Positions 1 to 10,044 of a stretch of 21,579 nucleotides of DNA are shown in pieces. The notes below the pieces were generated by a model. The model worked only from the letters and a program-made list of their open reading frames with translations, was not told where the DNA came from and made no database searches. The first letter of the stretch is position 1; every line of letters starts with the position of its first letter. This stretch comes from Priapulus caudatus. Lineage: Eukaryota; Priapulida; Priapulimorpha; Priapulimorphida; Priapulidae. Location: contig NW_014577133.1 in the NCBI RefSeq assembly GCF_000485595.1, forward strand, positions 532,814 to 554,392, given 5' to 3'. Made by a program: the position numbers and the translations under genes.

Positions 1-1270
1 AAGGATCATTTCTCCCTCCTCGCACGACGAAACCAGCTGTTGTCTTGTCTGCTCGAGGCTAGTTTCACGGCACGCGCCGCGGCCACGGCGCGCGCACGAC
101 GTGGTGTCAGCGTCGGCCCCCGATAATCGGGAAGGGCCTCTGAGGACAGATCGGGCAAGTCTGCCATGTGCGGTCGCGGAAAAGATGATTATTAATTCTA
201 GTATTATATTGCTAGCGAACGATTGCGTCCGACGTTGGGCAGAGGATGAACGGTTTGTAAAGCTGAGAAAGCACCAAAGAGTCGCTTGACGGGGTAGCAC
301 AGCGCAGCTTTGTTGTCACGCCCTCGCACGCCGCGATCGACAGCGACAACGCCGGACGCGGTATTCCCGCGCGCACGGTGCTCTGCGCCGCAGCACACGC
401 GGCGCCCGTACGCACTGGTGTCCTGCGCGGCTAATAGCCGGTCTTGGCGCGGGTGCAGACGTCGAATCCCGCACCGTGGCTAGAATCTGCAGCAGATGTC
501 TCGATCCGGAGGCTAGCTATGTTTTACGAGCAGCACATCACACAACACTCTTCAGCACTAATTAAGGCATAGAAAATGGATATCACAGCGGCCACGGCAC
601 ATTCGGTACACTGGTACGGCCGTAAACATACAGATATCTGTCTGTAACAGGTCAGGTTCTGGGGAGGTTGAAAAGCCTAAGTGGGGCAAAATGGGAAATG
701 CGCCATATGGAATGACACCTCCAGCCGACGTGTCTGGCGCAGCACACTACCACACATGAGTTCTGTGTTTTGGTATTTGGCCTTCGGGTGGGGCAACGTA
801 TATCGTGAAACTCATATGGAGTGAGACCACTTCTGATGGTAACGAAAATCTTGTGCTAGGAATGGCCCTGCGCGCGTGACACACAACGGTTGACACGCAC
901 GCACATGTGGCTCGCCGCACCACAGCAGTGCGCGACCCACAGTCTCTGACGTCGCAGCAATACACGCACGCACGCATCGACTTACCGTTATGGCTACAAT
1001 AAACCCTGACGTGTTTATCTTAATTTTACGTTTTTATTTTGACGTTTTCTGAATGTTCCCATCGAATGGGGACTTTGTTGTGTGATTTCCTAAAAAACTA
1101 GCAAGAATTATCACAGGAGCTTTGCGGCCACACGCAAGCGGGTACCGCTATATTCACGGAAGGCGTTCGGCAAAAGATGTTGGCCGGTGGAATGTTACGG
1201 AGCGTTGCAATTGGTAGACACCGTCATCTCGGGTACCACGCCTTGCTCAAAACGCCCATCCGGCGCGACA
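1..1270. other. Left flank without a recognisable gene
   Basis: This stretch lies outside the large inverted repeat; I could not match it to the DNA beyond the right arm. It is GC-rich at its start and AT-richer after about 1000. The longest frames are under 80 residues, show no motif and overlap each other on both strands, so none is called. The first ten bases (AAGGATCATT) equal the conserved 3' end of eukaryotic 18S rRNA, but the next base is T instead of the usual A, and I found no 5.8S-like sequence. A tRNA-like TCGAATCCC near 460 lacks a pairing T-stem. A short CGCACGCA-type simple repeat lies around 964-978. Confidence 0.6.
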
Positions 1271-1889
1271 CACGGAGATGGGGGCGGCACGTGTGCTGCG
1301 CGCCACATCGCACGCAATCACGCGGCAGAACTTTCCGTCGGATGAGATGGAAGCGGATCCGCGGACAACCTTGATGGTTGGACCAATGCACGAACGCACG
1401 CACTGGCCACGGCCCGGGGAGGCGCGCACGTGTCTGTGCGCCCATAAGCACCGGCGATTAGGCTCGCACATGCGACGAGTCTGCGCGCGCTTTGAAGGTA
1501 CTTCTCCGCACGGCGACCGCGTGTCTTGTGTGGGCGCCGAAGACGTCTGACGTCGGCCGCCCGCCATTTGGCGGCAGTTTTTTTCTCTCTCTCTTTGCTT
1601 CTTAGTCGTCTTCGTCATCTCCCTCGTCGGATTCGGGGCGCGAGTATCTGCTCGCCCAGCCCGCGCGCGCGCCTCTGACCTCTCAGCCTCGTGCGACCCG
1701 GGCGCCGGCGGTTAGCTGCTGCACGGGCGCCGGCGCCTGTTCTGAGTCGCAGTTCACTTTGTCGGGCATTCCTACGCATCCTCCTCCACGCCCCTCCGGA
1801 CGATGATCGCACCTGGTTTAATTTTCGCGCGCGCGCGGGGCATTAACACATCTTCGCAGCCTCGTTTGTTCGTCTACCTTTCTTTCGGC

Positions 1890-1921
1890 GCCGTCGCCCG
1901 GCCGCCGCCGTCGTCGTCGTC
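1890..1921. repeat. GCC/GTC trinucleotide run, left copy
   Basis: A short run of GCC units followed by GTC units (GCCGCCGTCGTCGTCGTC). The reverse-complement counterpart, GAC and GGC units, lies at about 13965-13995 in the right arm. It is a useful anchor for the inverted-repeat alignment and shows that the arms share repeat interruptions, not just composition. Confidence 0.8.
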
Positions 1922-2481
1922 GCTTATTTTTAGCGACTTGCATTTCGACGTGTCTAACGGCGCGCCCACGCTCGGAGGACGACCGCGGCTTTGCTCAGAC
2001 GGCGCGGGAGCCATTCAGGCGCCGTATTCATGCGAATCTCCAATTTCTATTCGGGTTAGTAAAGCAGCGTGATTATGGTACCATGGTGATGCTGCGAGCG
2101 CCGTGGGTGCGTGGAGGGAGGAGGGGGAGCATTTCGTCTTGGAACAAACGCATGGCTTTGTGCTGGCCAGGCGCATACCGGTGATAGGCACAGAACACCC
2201 GCGTTAGGAGAAATCTTGGGGGTGCGGTCTGGGGCGGCCGATGCGGATGGGAGGTTGTGTAAGTCGGAGAGAGGGTAAGAGGGAACGGTGGGGGAAAGAA
2301 CACGACAGGTGGAAGAAGCGAACATGTTATGAGTGTCAGGGAAGGATGTGGATGTTGAGGAATAACGTGAGTAAATAGGAGGGGAGAACCCCGGGTGTAA
2401 CAGGATCGAAGCTGGAGAGGAGGACTTGTGGAGGGAAGGCGAGGTGTGATATAAGTATATGGGTGACCGACGAGGAACGAC

Positions 2482-2800
2482 ATCATGAGCACAGGCCACT
2501 TGGACGCGTTTCAATAACAATATAATGCTAAATAAATAACCGAAAATCTATTTACCTACGCAAAGTCTTAATGTTCTGATACTCTGCTTTCACCTATATT
2601 GCGATAATTTCCTCGTACATTGCCGTGCGTCAAATGCTCAATCTTAACGAACAAACACTGGCTGGCCGCAATTACTATTGCTTCCGCTGAGCACTCACAT
2701 GCGGACATATAAACTATAGTAGTATATACCAGTATACTTTTGTATATTATTTAGCATTCTATTTGATTGAAACGCTGCGCAATGCGCGTGTTGATCATGG
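2482..2800. repeat. Nested foldback element, left copy
   Basis: Two arms of about 60 bp face each other here. The left arm (about 2482-2540) contains CATGAGCACAGG, CGTTTCAATAA and AATGCTAAATAAATA. The right arm (about 2742-2800) contains TATTTAGCATTCTAT and TTGAAACGC, ending near GATCATGG. The same structure, better preserved, is at 13151-13433 in the other arm. The layout of terminal inverted repeats with a short AT-richer centre resembles a miniature inverted-repeat transposable element. No transposase is encoded, and I could not define a target-site duplication. Confidence 0.6.
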
Positions 2801-2935
2801 AGTGAGTGGTGATCGCGAAGTACGGTGAGTGAGGAAGAGAATGGCGACATCGAGTGGTGATGGGAAAGTATCATGAAGCGGCAAAAAGAAGGCAATAGAA
2901 ATGTGAGCGGTGAAGTAGTATAGATGGTTGACAAC

Positions 2936-4539
2936 AATTTGTAGATATGTACAATAACTATGATCGGCTAGATGAATTAGTAGGAGTAATGAATTATATT
3001 TGTGTAGTTATGTTTATCGAATTAGTGGGGGGAGAGATGTTTGATTGGCTACTAGATTTAAATACATTGCTAATAGTGTATTCTCAACTTGTGTTGCGTG
3101 CGTAGGATGGATTATGCTGAGTCAAAGCTGGCCTTGGTTGATTGATGTTGCTTCGCGCAACGTTGGTAGGCGTAAGAAAGGTAGCGAATAGAATAGTAAT
3201 TTAGTAGGTCACTAAGTAATGTGTTGTAAGTAAGCGCTAGAGTGGCGTGCGGGGTTCAGGCTATGTGACGTGCAAGGTGTGACTGATTGGGTCGATAGAT
3301 GCAAATGTGTAGTTTGTGGTAGATGCGTAAGCGCGGTCGTATCGCAGAGGACCCGCATGCGTGTATGTGCGGTGGGCGTGCCGTGATGGTGTCAGCGAGT
3401 GGCGATCGTGTGTGCGTGCAGTGCTGTGCAGCAGTTCAAGCTGTGCGGTATCTGTCTCGGTAAAGTAGTTTGATGATCGAAGGTTCGTCGTGTACTATAG
3501 AGGTGCGTGTTATCAGCGAACCAGTTTGGCGTAAGTGTAGGTCTCGCGGGTAAATTATAGCAGATTTCCGTGAAGAATGCGCACGCAGGTGCGTGCGCGT
3601 TGTGTGCCGTGGGTGGGCGTGCGTGTCATCAGCGAGTGCCGTGTCGGTGTGCCGGGCCGTGTGTGCGTGTGGGCGTAATGCGTCGTGTTTTCTGGCGAGT
3701 GATTGGAATCGCGTCGGCGTCTGGCTTGTCACGGGCCGAGGAGCGGTCGCTCAGGTGGTGCGTACGGTGCAAGTGGCAACATGATGCACATGGTAAGACC
3801 TTCACGGACGTCGGCTGTGTCTGTGCGGGTGCGTGCGTGTGTCAAGCCGCTAGAGCGCGATAGTCAGCGTGTGTGTGCGGGTGCGTGCGGTCACCGTGAT
3901 CAGCGACAGTAGCCGCGTCGTGCAGTCTGTGCGGGCTCTCAAGTGGACAGCGGGACCGACGTGGTCGGATAGCGGTGTCGACCGTGTCAGCGAGTGCGTG
4001 TGTGTGCGGGTGCGTGCGTTGTGTCAGCGAGGTGCGTGTGTGTACGTCACCGTCGCGTTGGCGTGCCCGTGTATCATGCCGGACGGGCTGCTGTCGTGCG
4101 AGGTGCGGCGGACCTCTCGTGGTCGCTGGCGGCCCTGCTGCTCAGCCTGGGAGTCTGCTCGGAAACGCGCGTGCTGCGGTATGTGGTATCTAGCGGCGAG
4201 AGTCGAGGCGTGTGGGCTTTGTGTCTGGGCGTGTCGACGATCAGAAGGCGGCTGTGGGGCTGTGGGTCGCCGGACTGTGTGCGAGTTGCTACTGAACACT
4301 AGTGTCGAGGAGTTAGTGTGAGCATTGCGGCGTTCGGGCGGTGACAAGGCTCGTCAGCGAGTGCGTGTGCGTTGTGCGTGCGGTGCGTGTGTCAGCGAGT
4401 GCGTGTGTGTGCGGGTGCGGCGTACTGGCTGCGAGTGCGGGCTCATGTCGGTGTGAGTGTAGTACGTGTATAGTGTGCCTGGAGCCGCGCTCGGCGTGCG
4501 GTCGTCCTGCGTCGCGGAGGCTGCGTGTGGCCATGCTCT
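2936..4539. other. Left-arm-only GT-rich expansion, part 1
   Basis: Here homology to the right arm fades; the equivalent interval there, 12366-13034, is less than half as long. From about 3340 the plus strand is dominated by GTGCG and GTGTG words with repeated CAGCGAG motifs. Frames of up to 150 residues (for example 3869-4321) are low-complexity Cys, Val, Arg and Ala translations on both strands, so I call no gene. It could be a degenerate satellite, or unpolished single-molecule sequence. Confidence 0.6.
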
Positions 4540-4685
4540 AAGTCACCGCGGTTCTGCTGAATGCGGGTTTGCGGAGGTGAAAAAACCCGGGTGCGCACGC
4601 GAGAGACGAGTGCGATGACGTAGAAATAACTCTCGAGACAAAAGCGGCTGATTTGCTCGATGTGGAGGGCAGGAGTGCGGAGAGC
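4540..4685. repeat. Conserved block between the GT-rich expansions
   Basis: This matches the complement of 12225-12365. Shared landmarks are CTAAGTCACC at the start, AATGCGG, GAAAAAACCCGGG and CTCGAGACAAAAGCGGC. The block proves that the two GT-rich stretches on either side sit inside the inverted repeat and are not a separate locus. It has no open frame with a motif. Confidence 0.75.
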
Positions 4686-4689
4686 GTGT

Positions 4690-7140
4690 GGTGGGGTGTC
4701 AGCGAGTGCGTGGTGTGTGCACGGAGAGGGGGTAGAAGGTGGTGCGTAGGCGTGGGTGGTCGAGACGGGGGCGGGAGTTGCGCTGGAAGACGGTGTCTGG
4801 GTGGTCTGTCACGTACAGCCGGGAGTAGTCTGAGGAGCGCGCGGTGTTTCTCGTGCAGGTGGTGTCGGTGTGCGTCTCGGAATTAGAGTAGTGGTCATAC
4901 AGGCGTGAGTGGCGTGATGTGTTGCGGGTGCGAGTTGATGGAACGGTGATGAGTTAAATCAGGCGCAACGTGAGCTGTGGTCGATGTGGGCGGTGAGTGC
5001 GTGCTGCGTGCGGAGGCTGGCTGTAGCGCAGCTCTGAGGTGCGTCTCTTGGGCCGTGCGGGCGTGCCGCTGCGCGATAGTTGCTGGCAGGGTGTCAGCGG
5101 CGCGACAGTGGCGATGTGTGGTGTTACTGGAGGCACGAGGTGTCAGGTGGGGCGTTGGGGGGTTGCGTGGGTGCTGGTCTGAGGCCTGTGTGTGTGCGGG
5201 TCGCGTTGGATGCGATTGTGTCAGCGAAGTTGTGCGAATGATTGTAGTTGTATGGATTGATCTGTCGGGATGATGAGTTAGAGCGTGATGATTTGCGATG
5301 TCAGGATGCATTCTGAGCTCGAGTATCAGGTCGTGTTGATCTGATTCGGCAGGTCATCAATTTATTGCAGATCTTGATTCGAGTTGTATCTAGTCAGTAG
5401 TGATTATGTTTATTGGCGAGTGATTATTATTGTTATTGTGCGATTGAGTTACGCTGCACTATGAGCTAGTGTTATGCAGCGAGTGCGTGTGTGTGCGGTT
5501 GCGGGCGTAAACGTGTTCAGCGAGATCTGACCTCGTGTGTGTGCGGGTGCGTGCGTGTATAGCCCAGTACTCCGCGAGCGAGTGCAGCTTTGTACTAGGT
5601 GCTGGGACTACTGTGCGACTTGAGCGTCGTGTGTCAGCGAGACTGCAGTACTGAGTGTATGGCGGACTGTGCGTGCTGTGATCGTCAGCGAGTGACCGTT
5701 GTACGTTGTGTAGCCTGAGCTGTATGCTGTGCACGTACTTACGTTATTATCGACTGCGGAGTTGCTAGTTTTACTACTTTGCAGCTTACTGTGACTGCAG
5801 CGTGTGCACTGCCTGCGTGTGTCAAGCTGGACTGAAGTGCGTGTGAGCGGGTCACTACTGAGCTCGGACTGTGCGATCTGGACGTGTGTCACAAGACTCA
5901 CTGAGTAACTGTGTGACTTGTACTACTGGCGGGTGAGCTCAGCTATCTACTGCAGCTTGTGTCAGCGAGTGCGTGTGTACTGGTACGTACTGGTACTGTG
6001 CGTGCGTGATCAGGACGGTCGAGCTAGTGCGTACTGCAGCGTGTGACTGTGTGTGTGGGACGGGCTGCTACTTGTGTGTGCGTGTGGCGTACCTGTGGTG
6101 TCAGGAAGTGCGGTTGAACTGCTGACTGCAGGTACTGTAGCTCGTACTGATGTCTGCGTGCGGGTGCGTGTGTGTGCTACGGCGTACTGTTGCGATCTAG
6201 CTGGCATGTTACTGTTTGATCTCAGGCGAGTGCATGCTTGTGAGCTTCGAGCTGTGGCGTGCGTACTGTGTCAGCGAGTCTAGCGTCGTGAGAGTGTGGC
6301 GACTGTGGCGTTACTACTCTACTTGCAAGTATGTAGTAATTCAGACTAGTAGTGCAGTTAAGCAGGACAGTGCGGCAGCAGTAGTTAGTGTAGGCGAATG
6401 AGGTAGTTAGTAGTGCTGTAATAAAATGAAAGTAATAATAATTAGATTAGTACTAGCAAGTGAGAGTGAGTGAGTCAGTTGTGAGTGTAGTGAGGTAGTA
6501 GTAGTAGGTTGCAGTGTGACGTAGTTAGTAGTAGTAGTAAGTAGTGTTATGCTAGTAGAGCTGAGTGGCTGTTATTAGGTGATGTAGTGAGTAGTGTGCG
6601 GAGTAGTAGTAAAGTAGTAGTGTAAAGGCTGATGGTAGTAGGGCTGTAAGTAGTAGTAGTAGTAGTTAGTAGGCGGTATATACAGCTAGTGAAGTTGGTG
6701 CGATGGTTGATGTGGCGTGAGTGGCTGAGTTGGCGCGTTCGTGTCAGCGGGAGGTCGCGTTTGTGTAGTTAGGTCGGTGTTGTTGCGTTGGGTCGGTTAA
6801 GATGTTGTTTAGTTGTTCATGTCGGGGAGCTTTGCGTGTAGTGTGCGGGTGCGCGCTGTGTTTGTCAGCGAGTGGCGTGTGTGTGCGGGCTGGCTTCGGT
6901 AGTCGGATGTGTGATACAGATGATGTGGCATGTGTGTGTGGAACGGGAATGGATGACTATGATGAGGCTGTGCGGATTTAGGGTGCTCAAAAGCCGAGTG
7001 TCTGTTGTGCCCTGTTTGACTGGTTTGTGCTGCCTAGCGTCGCTTGGTGGGCCGTACTAGTTGTGGCTTGCGTGCGTTGCGGGTGCGCGGCCCCTGTACT
7101 ATGCGTTGGTCGCGGGATGCAGCGCTCTGCAAACTTATAA
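4690..7140. other. Left-arm-only GT-rich expansion, part 2
   Basis: This continues the CAGCGAG-containing GT-rich sequence. One short anchor inside it, GCGATAGTTGCTGGCAGGG at about 5073-5091, matches the complement of 12065-12085, so 5092-7140 (2 kb) stands opposite only about 0.2 kb in the right arm. Words such as TACTG, GTGCGTG and GTAGTAG follow one another with little other complexity. Frames of up to 138 residues exist but are compositional artefacts on both strands. Confidence 0.6.
6390..6690 (+). repeat. Degenerate (GTA)n trinucleotide stretch
   Basis: GTAGTAGTAG, TTAGTAGTAGTAG and related words recur across about 300 bp with frequent one-base interruptions (for example around 6495, 6525, 6605 and 6652). 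Stops are frequent because TAG is part of the unit. The opposite arm has only a short (ATC)n-like run (about 11995-12017). Confidence 0.7.
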
Positions 7141-7297
7141 TGTCAATAGTTTTAGATTCTACATAACAGTGCGAAACTATTGAATTTATATATATATTCA
7201 TTTGAGACTTGTATCATTGTAATCCGATGTTGTTACTTTGCTTTGTAATTGTTCTTGTTAAACCATACCTCATTACAACTATCACAAGGCAATTCTG

Positions 7298-8301
7298 TTT
7301 AGGTAAAAACCAAACTTCAACACGTATTCTTAAAACTATAATCAATACAGTTTCCTTATCATTTTATTTATAATTTCTGATAATGTAACTTATTATATAA
7401 AGCTAAATACATTCTGTGTAATTCTATGCATACACACCCCGGATACCATGCAGCGTCTATAGAGACGTTCGGCCTAAATCTTAGGAGTGACGTCAAAATT
7501 CGACAGACTACTGAGCCTGACAACGTTCTATATAATTTTATAGTCATCGGAAAATAATTATCACCGCTCGGACAATCATTGAGCTAACTCTAGCAACGTT
7601 TGATGGCCTAAGCAAACTAGGACGGAGCGGGTGCGATACGAATCAAAGGGTCGATATGTAATTAGTTACGTTTAAATTTGTATATTATGGAGAGATTCTA
7701 CAATCCACCATTCAAATGATATAACATGCATGGACAGCCACTATAAGATCCATCATTTATCTCTTAATACTTAACATAAAATCTACATAATGCTGGATCG
7801 TTGTTTTGTATCAGGGCTGGGTGAACCCTAATAGCATGTAAAGTAGACGCGACAACCTTTTTCATCACAGAACGTGTATATATAACTGAAATAATAAGTG
7901 AGAGCGTAACTTACATAACTAAATAAAATCAATGATCGATTATATCTGTACGAATAAAAACATATAATTGATTAATTAGAAGTAACCAAGCTACCAATTC
8001 GTTAATGTTTCAAGTCCAATGTTTTTCTCTCGCTTCACAGGACCTGTTCTTAGCCGGTCAACTGTACATATGCAGCACGATCAGTAGACGCCGGCTGCCA
8101 ATGGGCAGACACTCGATGTGCCCTTACACACGGCGGGAAATAAGCAGCGTCATACTACCCGCCACGACGCGGCGAGCGCACGTCTCTCCCGCTACGAAAT
8201 CCTATCCCGGTTGTTTTGTGTTGTTTTTGCCGCGCTGTTTTCTCTTTGTCGGCGGCTGCGATATGTTGATTCTCGATGCGCCATTATTGCGCTGTCGAAC
8301 C
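7298..8301. repeat. AT-rich inverted-repeat block, left copy
   Basis: This block pairs with 11141-11842. Landmarks are GTTTAGGTAAAAAC (near 7298), ACGTATTCTTAAAACTATAAT (7321 onward), ACAATCCACCATTCAAAT (about 7700), CATGCATGGACAGC (about 7725), and the GC-richer end with TTACACACGGCGGGAAATAA (8123 onward). The left copy carries some extra tens of bases between 7560 and 7680. Frames at 8005-8337 and 8118-8486 cross the end of this block but are not kept open in the right copy, so I reject them as genes. Confidence 0.8.
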
Positions 8302-9293
8302 CGTCGTGTGGCGACTTGTCATCTGTCGGAGAGATAATCCATGAAAGACTAAAGAAATTTGGGACGAGGAAGTTCTGGAAAGGTAGTGTGGTTAGTTTAA
8401 TGGGCAACCGGAGGTGGTCGAACACCGGAAGGCAGGTAATAGGAATAGAGAGTGTTGGTACTACTTGGCGTCGGGAAAACGGATAAGGTACAGCTGTAGC
8501 TCTACGGATAGGAAGGTTGTTTTAATCACAGACCTTAGCGTTGGAGCTAGAGTACACGGAACCAGAGAGCGATGTAAGTTGTGATGGTTTGACAGTTCCG
8601 AGCTCGTCATCTAATGAGCGGGAATGTCCAGAGTCAAATTGGGAACGAACCTTCAGGAGACATTGGAGGAGAGCGCTGGGAGGGAAGTGATGCGCGTATT
8701 AAGCCGTGTTCGAGAAGAGGTGTACTCCGATTGCGTTACGGCGGAATTCATCGTCACGTCGGATACCTGGTAGCGATCGTCCGGTGATGGACTAAAGTAG
8801 TGTGATTTCTAGAGGGACTACCGAGTTAGTGTGCGGAGCTAATGAAGGAATCACCACAGTAGGTGGCCGTCGCGGATATAGCCTACGGGATTAAGTGTAC
8901 AATTGTTAAGCGAAAGGCGATAGGCTCGAGGTACACTAGAGTGAAAGTCGGCGTTCCACACGAAAGAAGGACGACAGAAGGAGGTGCCTGTGCTTGGTGG
9001 GACGGGTAAGGAAGAGGCGGAATCAGGGGTATTCGTAGATATGTAGAGGCTGCAAGAATGGACTGGAGGAGCGCCAATTCTATGGAAGCCGTGGCTATAA
9101 GATTGCGCGGGATCGGCCGCATTAAATGGTTAGGTGACGCTGGCGGTAACGAGAAAGTTAGGGTGTTGGACAGAGCCAATCGCATTGTCTAAGAGGGGTA
9201 CGCTTTAAGATGAGTGGTAGGAGAGAGAAGACGGACGTTGAATGAAAGGCCGGAAGAACGGGAGCTTGTCGTGTCCCTACTGTATCGTCGGGC
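8302..9293. mobile_element. 992-bp insertion in left arm, possible retroelement remnant
   Basis: The inverted-repeat alignment is interrupted on the left only. The left flank ends GTCGAACC (8294-8301) and the right flank restarts GTCGGAGCC (9294-9302). The right arm has a single uninterrupted copy, the complement of GGTCCGAC at 11141-11148. This is the pattern of an insertion with an 8-9 base target-site duplication that has since changed. The insert has balanced composition unlike the GT-rich neighbours, no obvious terminal inverted repeats and no poly-A tail. A short frame near its 3' end resembles the tail of a non-LTR retrotransposon ORF2. Identity of the element is uncertain; the presence/absence difference is clear. 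Confidence 0.5.
9010..9192 (+). pseudogene. Possible LINE ORF2 C-terminal fragment
   Basis: A 60-codon open stretch between stops ends in TAA at 9190-9192. Its last third contains GRIKWLGDA followed by VRVLDRANR. This recalls the common C-terminal tail of non-LTR retrotransposon polyproteins, which have a Gly-Arg-basic-Trp-Leu-Asp-Asp segment and then a Gln/Leu-Asp-Arg segment. No reverse transcriptase motif (such as a Y/F-x-DD box) is readable upstream in any frame I checked, so at most this is a 5'-truncated, decayed copy. The overlapping minus-strand frame 8883-9185 has no recognisable feature. This is a resemblance by eye only. Confidence 0.22.
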
Positions 9294-9787
9294 GTCGGAG
9301 CCTGCGCCATTCAGGGCCGCGGAAGGCACCAGCGAGTTGCAGTTTCCTCTCCGTTGCCTCGCGCTCGCTGCGCCCCTGCCCAGCCCGCCTGCGGGCCAAA
9401 CAGAGGGAGCGAGCGCGCGTATCCCTGACTCGGCCGACAATCGGCGCCGCGCGGCGACAATGGCAGACGGCCGGCAGGCTGCCGTCACGGCGGCGAACCG
9501 TAAATTTGTGTATCTGAGAGAGTGGCCGGCGGGGGAGCTCGAGGGCTCGGGGAAGGAGGTGCGCGGGGAAAGCCTCGGGGAAGTAGAGCGCGTGCGGGGG
9601 AAGACGGGGGAGGGGAGAATTGCGTCTCGTGAGGAGAGGGAGGAGGTGCGCAGCGGTAAACGGCGAGATCTGTGGCCAAGAGACGCGCAACACGGCTCGT
9701 GAGAGACCCGTGTGGCGCGCAGAACGAGCAAGGGCGCACGCGAGCGCGACGCAGCGAACGCAAGCGCGCGCACGCCAAGGCCACGCA
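9294..9787. repeat. GC-rich inverted-repeat block, left copy
   Basis: This is the complement of 10712-11148: CTGCGCCATTCAG (9302), CAAACAGAGGGAGCGAGCGCG (near 9398) and GACAATCGGCGCCGCGCGGCG (near 9437) all recur reversed on the right. Frames up to 311 residues cross this block on both strands and contain poly-His-Thr from the adjacent (CA)n. The shared protein-like segment in the two arms is simply shared DNA. I see no splice or promoter signal that would make it coding. Confidence 0.8.
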
Positions 9788-9889
9788 AACACCACAACAC
9801 CCACAACACACAGCACACAACACAGCACACACACACACACGCACACACCCTCAACATCACACACAACCACACACACACACACCACAATG
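9788..9889. repeat. (CA)n-rich microsatellite
   Basis: About 100 bp of CA dinucleotides broken by CAACAC, CCTCAACATC and similar words. It pairs with the (GT)n at 10629-10710 of the right arm. It is also followed at once by (TG)n at 9894, so it can snap back on its own neighbour. Confidence 0.9.
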
Positions 9890-9893
9890 GGGA

Positions 9894-9907
9894 TGTGTGT
9901 GTGTGTG

Positions 9908-9950
<43 letters not shown>

Positions 9951-10044
9951 TGTGGTGTGTGTGTGTTGTGTTGTGTGTGTGTGTGAGTGTGTGTGTGTGT
10001 GTGGTGTGTGTGTGCCTGTGTTTGTGTGTGTGTGTGTGTGTGTG

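Larger units (their letters stand above)
3391..6895 (+). repeat. Interspersed CAGCGAGTGCG motif array
   Basis: A motif starting TGTCAGCGAGTGCGTG, often followed by TGTGCGGGTGCGTGCG, recurs on the plus strand only. Sites, exact or with one or two changes, are near 3391, 3630, 3985, 4021, 4352, 4391, 4697, 5091, 5219, 5477, 5517, 5631, 5684, 5961, 6269, 6741 and 6863. Some neighbours are 36-40 bp apart (3985/4021, 4352/4391, 5477/5517), which suggests a former tandem unit of about 38 bp. It lies in the two left-only expansions; I saw no copies of the motif in the right arm. Confidence 0.7.
1271..9893 (+). repeat. Left arm of giant inverted repeat
   Basis: Read on the complementary strand, this arm follows the right arm (10629-14490) in the same order. 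The clearest blocks are 1405-2935, 4540-4685, 7298-8301 and 9294-9893. Over 1640-2530 the match is close (by eye about nine bases in ten), and most differences are single-base gaps, usually with the extra base on this side: TGACCGACGAGG at 2464 against TGACGACGAGG in the complement of 13439-13449, and GAGTGTCAGGG near 2331 against GAGTGTAGGG in the complement of 13565-13578. The arm is about 8.6 kb against 3.9 kb because it carries the GT-rich expansions 2936-4539 and 4690-7140 and the insertion 8302-9293. Reading frames are not maintained between the arms, so this is not a duplicated gene. Confidence 0.9.

Noticed and set aside
435-480. tRNA-like GTCGAATCCCGCACC
   Set aside because: The bases before the loop do not pair with those after it to make a T-stem, and no anticodon or acceptor stem can be drawn. 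The similar CTCGAATCCCGC near 12184 fails in the same way.
2056-2520. 154- and 139-residue minus-strand frames, with a 187-residue frame at 13273-13836 on the other arm
   Set aside because: They look conserved between arms, but the arms differ by many one-base gaps that shift the frame, giving different proteins (Pro/Ser-rich in each). Coding sequence would show frame-preserving differences.
3869-5311. Several 70-150 residue frames in the GT-rich expansion
   Set aside because: Low-complexity Val/Cys/Arg or His/Thr translations on opposite strands of the same DNA, with no motif or start context.
3391-6895. Possible CRISPR array (recurring motif of about 36 bp)
   Set aside because: The motif is degenerate and unevenly spaced, has no defined unique spacers, and the DNA is clearly eukaryotic repeat with no cas genes.
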